Shown piece by piece: positions 56,738 through 61,688 of a DNA stretch of 61,688 nt. This DNA is from a virus. The notes beneath the pieces are model-generated. The model was given only the letters and a program-made list of their open reading frames with translations. It ran no database searches and was not told the DNA's origin. Made by a program: the position numbers and the translations under genes. Every line of letters starts with the position of its first letter. Position 1 is the first letter of the stretch. The stretch lies in the IMG/VR virus record IMGVR_UViG_3300042520_002382, positions 1-61,688 of that record; one strand, written 5' to 3'.

Positions 56738-57389
56738 TGGGAACCCCCGCTGAATATCCCCGCATGGCCCGCTCCAGGTCCACCGCGTCAACCCAGGCGC
56801 CCAGCGCGTCATCCGCCGGCTTGGCCTCCACCTTCACGGCGCCATCGCCGCCGACCCACACCACCACCGCCTTGGCCAGCGGAATCCCCGAATCCGCCAG
56901 CGCTGCCACCGCGGCCCCCAGCTCCGCCCATGGCGCCATCGGGTGGATCCGATCGTCCGGGCCGCTCCAGATCGCCAGCACGCCCAGACCGCCATCCTCG
57001 AACCGCACCGCAAGATCCACGGTGGTGGCCGCCTCCCGCCACAGCACCGCCAGGTGCAACAGGGAGCCCACCACCTCGATCCGCTGCCAGAAGGCGTGGC
57101 TCAGTAGGGCCTCCACCGCCGGGCGGGCCTGGTTGAAGCTCGTGGAGGTTGGCGCCCATGCCGTTCCGGTAGCAGCCGGGCCCCACAGGCTCCGGGCGTG
57201 GCTGGCAATCGCGGCCCGGCACAACCGGCACCGCTCCGGCGCCCCAGGCTTGGAGGGAAAGGCCGCCGCCACGATCCCGCGGGCAGGCATCAGCACCTTG
57301 GCGCCGCGGTCGGGGTGCCAATAGAGCCCATCGGCAGGCTCTGGCACCGCATCGCCCACCAGCCAGCCGTCTTGCGTGGTCACCGCCAT
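56724..57389 (-). CDS. Hypothetical protein in replication operon
   Basis: 221 residues. N-terminal GDAVPEPADGLYWHPDRGAK, a CRLC motif near residue 54, helices with FWQRIEVVGSLLHLAVLWRE, and TVDLAVRFEDGGLGVLAIWS followed by VWVGGDGAVKVEAKP. The strand-Glu-strand pattern hints at a PD-(D/E)XK nuclease fold, but the Lys is not where expected. Overlaps rusA and its upstream neighbour. Confidence 0.5.
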   Translation of the reverse strand: MAVTTQDGWLVGDAVPEPADGLYWHPDRGAKVLMPARGIVAAAFPSKPGAPERCRLCRAAIASHARSLWGPAATGTAWAPTSTSFNQARPAVEALLSHAFWQRIEVVGSLLHLAVLWREAATTVDLAVRFEDGGLGVLAIWSGPDDRIHPMAPWAELGAAVAALADSGIPLAKAVVVWVGGDGAVKVEAKPADDALGAWVDAVDLERAMRGYSAGVPNVNP

Positions 57390-58111
57390 GGATTCACCCC
57401 TTGGCCAGCCCGAAGACCCCGGACGACGGCGCCGATGGGCACCACGTCAACCGCCGGCGTGGCTTGCAGTAGACCCGCCCTGGCCTGCCCCAGCATCTCG
57501 GCAGCTTGCTTGGGGTTGCGCAAAATCCAGGCGCTGGCTGGGGTATCGGCTTTCAGCGGCCAGAATCCTTGCAGCGCTTTGCCAAACGAAAAGAAGCCCC
57601 ACGCCATCTCCCGCGGCCCCCAGGTGCGGCCATCCATGCCACCGGCCCAGATGCGCTGCATCTCTTCGGCGACCTGCTCAACGTGGGCCTGGGACTCCTC
57701 GGGGCTCAGCTTACTGGGGTGCCACGGCCGATCGCCACCCGGGAGCCTCAGCCGCCCTGGAGGCGGGACCTGTTCATGCCGCACCGGTGCCGGCTCGTGA
57801 AAGTGATCAGGTGCCGCCATGCGCTCGGCCAGATCAGCCCGCAACCGGCGCTCAGTCGCCGGCCGGTCGTTCTCCAGTGGGTAGGCGTAGCGCAGCAGGG
57901 CCAGGTGGGGCGCCAACTCCTTCGGCGGCGCCGGATCCATCAGCCGCTGACCCACGCAGAACCGCAGCACCTCGCCGGTGAGATCCCGCTTTGCGCTGGC
58001 CGGGAACGTGTCCCAGGCCAACACCAGGGCCGCCGGGGTCAGGGGCCGCTGCATCGGCAGGAGCTGCAGCAGGCTCGTGATGGCGGCTTGAAATTCTTCG
58101 AGAGTGATCAC
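57380..58111 (-). CDS. Hypothetical replication-associated protein
   Basis: 243 residues, overlapping the initiator gene by four bases. Helical N-terminus (ITSLLQLLPMQRPLTPAALV) and C-terminal AEEMQRIWAGGMDGRTW. In lambda-type order, the gene after the initiator often loads the helicase, so a loader role is possible, but no AAA+ motif is present. Confidence 0.5.
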   Translation of the reverse strand: MITLEEFQAAITSLLQLLPMQRPLTPAALVLAWDTFPASAKRDLTGEVLRFCVGQRLMDPAPPKELAPHLALLRYAYPLENDRPATERRLRADLAERMAAPDHFHEPAPVRHEQVPPPGRLRLPGGDRPWHPSKLSPEESQAHVEQVAEEMQRIWAGGMDGRTWGPREMAWGFFSFGKALQGFWPLKADTPASAWILRNPKQAAEMLGQARAGLLQATPAVDVVPIGAVVRGLRAGQGVNPWR

Positions 58112-59232
58112 GCGAGCACCTCCACCAGCACGGCCTGTTGCGTGGTGGTCGCTGCCGCGGCGGCGGCTGCCTTGGCATCACGGGCGCGGATGTAGGCAAT
58201 GGCCTCGGCCGCGGACTCCTCAGGCGTCAGGCGGCCTCGGAAGCCGCTGCCCATCACCGGCGTGGTGGCTTTGGTGCCGTACTGCTGCCAGCGGCCAAAG
58301 TCCAAGCCCAACCAGCCAGGGCCCGACACACGCGCCTCGGTTCCCTCCTCCAACTGCTGCCGCAGGATCTCAGTGCCGCCCTGCGGGTGGTCCTGGATCT
58401 TCCGGGCGTTGGCCAGCATCCGATCCCACGCCCCTTGCGTCCGCCTGCCCTTCGGGTTTCGCGCTGGCCAGAACGCCAGCAGTTCGCGAACCACCGGCAG
58501 CAGCGCCGCCGGAACATCCTCCTGGGCCGGCTTGAACCCAGCCTCCCGCTTCCGAGCCTGCGGCTTGACCGGGGGAACCGCCTCAGGATCTGGCGCCGGC
58601 TCGGGCAGTGGTTCGGGCAGCGGCTTGGGCTGTGGCCTCTGCTGCGGCTGCGGCTGCACGGCGACAAGGGGTTGCGGCTCGGGATCCAAAACCAGGAACC
58701 CATCCCGATCGCGACACGGGCGAGCGGCGACGGCCTCGGGCCGGCGCTCCCCCCGCGCAGTGGGGGGTAAGGGGGGTTCATAGGTTTTCTTCTTCTTGTT
58801 CTTCTTCTCTTGATCTTCTTTATGGGCACCTCCTGCCCTATCCCCATGCACCTCCTGCCCTATCCCTAGGGCACCTCCTGCCCTAGCTAGATAGGGCACC
58901 TCCTGCCCTAGGGCACCTCCTGCCCTATCAACAAGGGCCCACGAAACATCCCAGATCGTCAGCCGATACCGGTTTGCGGCCTTCCTTCCACCTTCCGCAA
59001 AGGCGTGCTCACGAACCAGCCAGCCCTTGCGCTCCATGCCCGCCAAGACACCGCTGACCGACCGCTTGGACATGCAAGCCTCTTGGGCCAGCAGGGTCAT
59101 TGATGGGTGGATGTTTGGCCAGTGGCTCTGAAGGCACCAGAGGATCGCCAGCTCCAGCGGCGTCGCCTGGCCCCTCAGCCAGTTGGGTAGCGCCGTAAAT
59201 GTCGGCTTCTGCCCGATGTACTCGGTTGTCAT
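58108..59232 (-). CDS. Replication initiator-like protein (lambda O-type organisation)
   Basis: 374 residues. N-terminal winged helix at about 15-90: LELAILWCLQSHWPNIHPSM, LAQEACMSKRSVSGVLAGME, KGWLVREHAFAEGGRKAANR. Then a repetitive Gly/Ala/Val stretch (about 101-136) encoded by five iterons, a Lys-rich run (EKKNKKKKTYEP), a Pro/Gln linker and a C-terminal helical domain. As in lambda O, origin repeats lie within the gene and the AT-rich (purine/pyrimidine-biased) stretch sits right beside them. Confidence 0.7.
   Translation of the reverse strand: MTTEYIGQKPTFTALPNWLRGQATPLELAILWCLQSHWPNIHPSMTLLAQEACMSKRSVSGVLAGMERKGWLVREHAFAEGGRKAANRYRLTIWDVSWALVDRAGGALGQEVPYLARAGGALGIGQEVHGDRAGGAHKEDQEKKNKKKKTYEPPLPPTARGERRPEAVAARPCRDRDGFLVLDPEPQPLVAVQPQPQQRPQPKPLPEPLPEPAPDPEAVPPVKPQARKREAGFKPAQEDVPAALLPVVRELLAFWPARNPKGRRTQGAWDRMLANARKIQDHPQGGTEILRQQLEEGTEARVSGPGWLGLDFGRWQQYGTKATTPVMGSGFRGRLTPEESAAEAIAYIRARDAKAAAAAAATTTQQAVLVEVLA
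58824..58927. repeat. Five 17-bp iterons, probable replication origin
   Basis: GGGCACCTCCTGCCCTA at 58824, 58869, 58894 and 58911, and a variant (ATGCACCTCC...) at 58846. Each unit is an interrupted palindrome GGGCA-N5-TGCCC. Start-to-start spacing is 22, 23, 25 and 17. An AT-richer tract of TTCTTC repeats (58786-58822) adjoins on the left. Located inside the initiator gene. Confidence 0.75.
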
Positions 59233-59413
59233 GTAGAATCATGGGGTAGAGATGACTGATCACCGTCCCTTCCGCCGGGCAAGCATCGGGGATGGTGGTC
59301 AAGGGAGGCTCGGCCGAAAGGTCGGGCCTTTCTGCTGCAGGGCCTCCGGTACGGAACACCCTACCTGCTCTCGCCTGGGTCTGGACACGGGCGAGAGGCC
59401 GGACTTGTTCTGA

Positions 59414-59447
59414 CCTTGTACCCCACCTTGTACCATCGCCTTGTAGG
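59414..59447. promoter_or_regulatory. Three CCTTGTA direct repeats
   Basis: CCTTGTACC at 59414 and 59426 and CCTTGTAGG at 59439, period 12-13 bp. They lie in the gap between the minus-strand initiator gene and the plus-strand gene at 59485, so they may be operators controlling either or both. Confidence 0.5.
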
Positions 59448-59484
59448 GGGCGCCTAGAATCAGGATCACGACAGGGGTTGTCCC

Positions 59485-60168
59485 TTGGCAGCAGCTTGGG
59501 ACCAAGGGCAGGGATGCAAGGGCGGAGCCGAAACCGCCGAGGCCTACGACAGGTTTGTGCAATACCTGGAGATGGGGGCCAACAGATCCGTCAAGGCCCT
59601 TGCAAAAATCCTTGGGGTTTCCCAGCAGGCGGTTCAGCAAACCGCCACCCGCTTCAACTGGAAAGCCCGTGCCCTGGCCTACGACCGCGCCAAGGGCAGG
59701 AAAGGCCCGCCAAGGCGGCAGGCACCAGAGACCCCGCCAGCCCCGCGGGCCCCAAAGGCAACACCGGTGGCAAGCACCGCCAGGGCCATCACCCCCGAGG
59801 TTCTGGGCGCTGAGGCCATCGCTGCCGAAGCCGACAGCCACTTGGCGGTGCTCAGCCGTTACCAGAAGGCCTATGACGCGATCGGCAGCGGCATGGCTGA
59901 GGAGGCCCAGGCGCTCCTGCCCCTGGTGCAGGCCTTCCGCACTGATCTGGAGCTGGCGCGGCAGGTCTGGCGCGAGCTGCTGGAGCAGCAGGAGATCGAG
60001 CGGGCCAACGTGATGGCGCGGATGCTGTGGGATCTGATCCCGGCGTACTACCGCATCTGCGAGGCGATGCACGGCCTCGCCAACGGCGGCCGAACCCACT
60101 GGGGTGATGCGATCGGGGTCCATCGAATCCTGGAGGAAGCCTTCGCGGTCAAGAAGGGCCAGCCGTGA
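59485..60168 (+). CDS. Terminase small subunit-like DNA-binding protein
   Basis: 227 residues; TTG start with GGGG six to nine bases before. An N-terminal HTH (EAYDRFVQYLEMGANRSVKA, LAKILGVSQQAVQQTATRFN, WKARALAYD) matches a common phage small-terminase type, followed by a Pro/Ala linker and a long helical part for oligomerisation. It would recognise the packaging site for TerL, whose gene is about 8 kb downstream across the contig ends. Confidence 0.65.
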   Translation: MAAAWDQGQGCKGGAETAEAYDRFVQYLEMGANRSVKALAKILGVSQQAVQQTATRFNWKARALAYDRAKGRKGPPRRQAPETPPAPRAPKATPVASTARAITPEVLGAEAIAAEADSHLAVLSRYQKAYDAIGSGMAEEAQALLPLVQAFRTDLELARQVWRELLEQQEIERANVMARMLWDLIPAYYRICEAMHGLANGGRTHWGDAIGVHRILEEAFAVKKGQP

Positions 60169-60338
60169 CCGCCCCCACGGCTGCCGAGATGGTGACCGCC
60201 ATCGCCCGCGAGCTTCCCGGTATGCACCCCTACACGCTCAGCCTGCTGTTGCAGGTCCGGTTTGGCCGGATGGTCTACGCCAGGGAGGTGGCGCGGATAT
60301 TGGCTGAGCGAACCCCTATCCAGACCCCCACCAGATAG
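60165..60338 (+). CDS. Small hypothetical protein
   Basis: 57 residues, GTG overlapping the previous stop (GTGA). Helical: AAEMVTAIARELPGMHPYTL, RFGRMVYAREVARILAER. Likely co-translated with the small terminase. Unknown. Confidence 0.5.
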   Translation: MTAPTAAEMVTAIARELPGMHPYTLSLLLQVRFGRMVYAREVARILAERTPIQTPTR

Positions 60339-60372
60339 GCTATCCTTATCCCATCCCACAACCAGCGACCCG

Positions 60373-60549
60373 ATGGCACCCGTAGCGTCACCACCCCCCA
60401 GACCTGAACCCAGGCCCATCCCTCGCCCCCTAGGTCATGCCGAGCAAGTGGCGGCCGAAGCGGCCGTCATGCTGCAGCGCTCCGGCCTGGCATGGAGCCA
60501 CCCCATCGCCGTGGAGCTGCGGCGCCTTTATCGCGAGGGGATTAAATGA
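60373..60549 (+). CDS. Small hypothetical protein
   Basis: 58 residues from MAPVASPPP. Pro-rich start, then a helix (AEQVAAEAAVMLQRSGLAWS and ELRRLYREGIK). Ends in an ATGA overlap. Unknown. Confidence 0.45.
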   Translation: MAPVASPPPRPEPRPIPRPLGHAEQVAAEAAVMLQRSGLAWSHPIAVELRRLYREGIK

Positions 60550-60617
60550 CTGTATTTCTGCTGTTATTGGCAGGCTGGTTGGCATTGGCGCTCGTACTTT
60601 TGCGGTTGCTTCCGTGA
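60546..60617 (+). CDS. Tiny membrane peptide (23 residues)
   Basis: MTVFLLLLAGWLALALVLLR then LLP: one hydrophobic helix with an Arg. The start is coupled to the previous stop (ATGA), which is the main support. Confidence 0.4.
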   Translation: MTVFLLLLAGWLALALVLLRLLP

Positions 60618-60661
60618 CTACCGAATCACCCCTTCGGCCCGCCGGAGCCTGAGGTGCAGCC

Positions 60662-61024
60662 ATGATCAAGCTATTGCCCCCCGAAACCCTGGCCTGGCTG
60701 CGCCTCGCCGCAAGCTGCGGCCAGCCTGACGCGCAGTTGACGTTGCACATCCTGGAGCGCCTGGAAGCGCTGGAGAAGCGCCCGATCCCCACCCCCGAGG
60801 CTCCCCCGGTGGCCACGGATGAGGTGCAGCCTTTACCCCCGCACATTGCCATCACCTACCAGCCAAAGTCGGTTTACCAACCACTCCGCCCCACCCCACA
60901 AATCCCATGCCTGAATCACCATCAACGTTCCAGGGAGCTAAAGCAAAAATTAAGGCTCTTAAGAAAGAACGTGAAACTCAGCTTTACCTGCAGATTGCCG
61001 GCGCAATTCTCTTCTTTGGTCTAG
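60662..61024 (+). CDS. Paralogue of the 546-905 protein with replaced C-terminus
   Basis: 120 residues. The first 50 ([40 protein letters not shown]) closely match the protein at 546. After about residue 80 the frame overlaps the leader and start of the next gene and reads as unstructured basic text. It is probably a truncated duplicate whose 3' half was replaced. Confidence 0.45.
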   Translation: MIKLLPPETLAWLRLAASCGQPDAQLTLHILERLEALEKRPIPTPEAPPVATDEVQPLPPHIAITYQPKSVYQPLRPTPQIPCLNHHQRSRELKQKLRLLRKNVKLSFTCRLPAQFSSLV

Positions 61025-61158
61025 CACTTACTTTCCCCGTCTTCATCGCCCACCAGGAAGCCGCGGCCTACAACCGAATCACCAACGGCCCCCACGTGAC
61101 CACGTGGGAAGCGCTGTTCCTGGAGCTTCGCGTAGAAGCCTGCAGCAGCCAGCCCTAA
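60907..61158 (+). CDS. Small membrane protein
   Basis: 83 residues: a basic helix (AKAKIKALKKERETQLYLQI), a membrane segment (AGAILFFGLALTFPVFIAHQ) and an acidic tail. Its leader CCACAAATCCCATGCCTGAA recurs, with small changes, at 3254 and 61377. It overlaps the previous frame. Confidence 0.5.
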   Translation: MPESPSTFQGAKAKIKALKKERETQLYLQIAGAILFFGLALTFPVFIAHQEAAAYNRITNGPHVTTWEALFLELRVEACSSQP

Positions 61159-61349
61159 CAACCACCCCCGGGACATGGCCGGCCCACTCTGGCCGATTAT
61201 CCGCGCTCCTAGGTGATGCCGACCACTGCCTGGCCCAGGCGGTGGGCTCCTACGGCCTCTCCCACGAACATGGACCCATCGAGGTCAGCTGCTGGTGCCA
61301 GGAGTCATCCCGAGGAGCAGCTGTAAGCGCGGCGCCTGCAAGTCCCTGA
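61104..61349 (+). CDS. Possible small protein, start uncertain
   Basis: The frame reads GDADHCLAQAVGSYGLSHEH, then VSCWCQESS, which looks protein-like, but the only starts (GTG at 61104) overlap the previous gene by 55 bases. It may be a fragment left after module exchange. Confidence 0.3.
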   Translation: MGSAVPGASRRSLQQPALTTTPGTWPAHSGRLSALLGDADHCLAQAVGSYGLSHEHGPIEVSCWCQESSRGAAVSAAPASP

Positions 61350-61376
61350 CCTTTTACCCCCACCCCCACAAATCTC

Positions 61377-61688
61377 ATGGCTGAATCCCCAACCCTCAAC
61401 CTGCCGGCCATCTTGGCCGCTCACGCCCAGTCGCTGGCTGATTCCGGCACCGGGCAACGCGCCAACCTCAGCTGGGCCGACCTCAGACGAGCCAACCTCA
61501 GCGAAGCCAACCTCAGCGGGGCCGACCTCAGCGGGGCCAACCTCAGCGAAGCCAACCTCAGCGGGGCCAACCTCAGCGGGGCCGACCTCAGACGGGCCAA
61601 CCTCAGCGGGGCCGACCTCAGACGGGCCAACCTCAGCTGGGCCGACCTCAGCGGGGCCAACCTCAGCGGGGCCGACCTCAGACGGGCC
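61377..61688 (+). CDS. Pentapeptide-repeat protein, N-terminal part (continues at position 1)
   Basis: [20 protein letters not shown], then from about residue 27 uninterrupted A(N/D)Lxx repeats to the end of the window. In frame with 1-549. The leader before the ATG is a variant of the one at 60907. The true number of repeats is uncertain because the contig breaks inside the repeat. Confidence 0.8.
   Translation, partial: MAESPTLNLPAILAAHAQSLADSGTGQRANLSWADLRRANLSEANLSGADLSGANLSEANLSGANLSGADLRRANLSGADLRRANLSWADLSGANLSGADLRRA

Noticed and set aside
57852-58199. Other-frame readings across the replication operon
   Set aside because: High GC produces many long open frames; these are Arg/Pro/Gly-rich shadows without starts coupled to neighbours.
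58824-58927. Repeat array as a CRISPR
   Set aside because: Units are 17 bp with 0-8-bp gaps and no spacers of constant length; it is an iteron array.

Overview
The window looks like a complete, GC-rich, tailed phage (siphovirus-type) or prophage genome from a cyanobacterium, probably a high-GC Synechococcus/Cyanobium relative. The host call rests on a cyanobacterial-type AbrB (cyAbrB) gene, a possible NblA-like gene, and start regions that mostly lack Shine-Dalgarno sequences. One pentapeptide-repeat gene runs off the right end and back in at the left end in the same frame. The contig is therefore circular or terminally redundant, and the break lies inside a repeat.

Layout. (1) 59.5 kb through the ends to 6 kb, plus strand: a terminase-small-subunit-like gene, then many small stop/start-overlapping accessory genes with signs of module shuffling, and a dCTP deaminase. 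(2) 6-23 kb, plus: large terminase, a sigma-factor-like gene, portal, MuF-type head protein, four of five related very basic proteins, connector genes, tail assembly chaperone with a -1 frameshift, and tail tube. (3) 23.2-27 kb: a minus-strand acidic coiled-coil gene with its own terminator, a plus-strand KilA-N gene, and a minus-strand lysis cassette whose endolysin fuses a lysozyme to an L,D-transpeptidase-like domain. (4) 27-46 kb, plus: the fifth basic protein, tape measure, tail tip and hub, then scaffold and major capsid (unusually placed after the tail genes), fibres including an SGNH hydrolase, and a holin-like pair. (5) 46.2-47.3 kb, plus: tyrosine integrase. (6) 47.3-59.2 kb, mostly minus: the early/replication/lysogeny block, with an excisionase-like HTH, ASCH protein, RecE-like exonuclease and RecT, a putative repressor, cyAbrB, an RHH protein, RusA, and a replication initiator gene containing an iteron array in the style of the lambda O/ori arrangement.

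The most striking signal is a nine-base motif, GGGAAAACT, usually followed 3-4 bases later by GCAG. It occurs 16 times, only on the plus strand and only between 8.8 and 45.5 kb. In 14 of 16 cases it lies 20-28 nt before a start codon. I infer a phage late promoter. The sigma-like gene directly after terminase, with a recognisable region 2 but no clear region 4, is the obvious candidate reader. All five related basic proteins (shared N-terminal GRFAS motif, variable cores, one carrying an HEMGH metalloprotease motif) start about 20-28 nt behind such a motif. Together they look like a dispersed late regulon of exchangeable, possibly virion-packaged effectors or DNA-binding proteins.

Limits: functions were assigned by eye from motifs and gene order, with no database search. 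Small genes below about 60 residues are supported mainly by overlapping stop/start codons and coherent reading frames.
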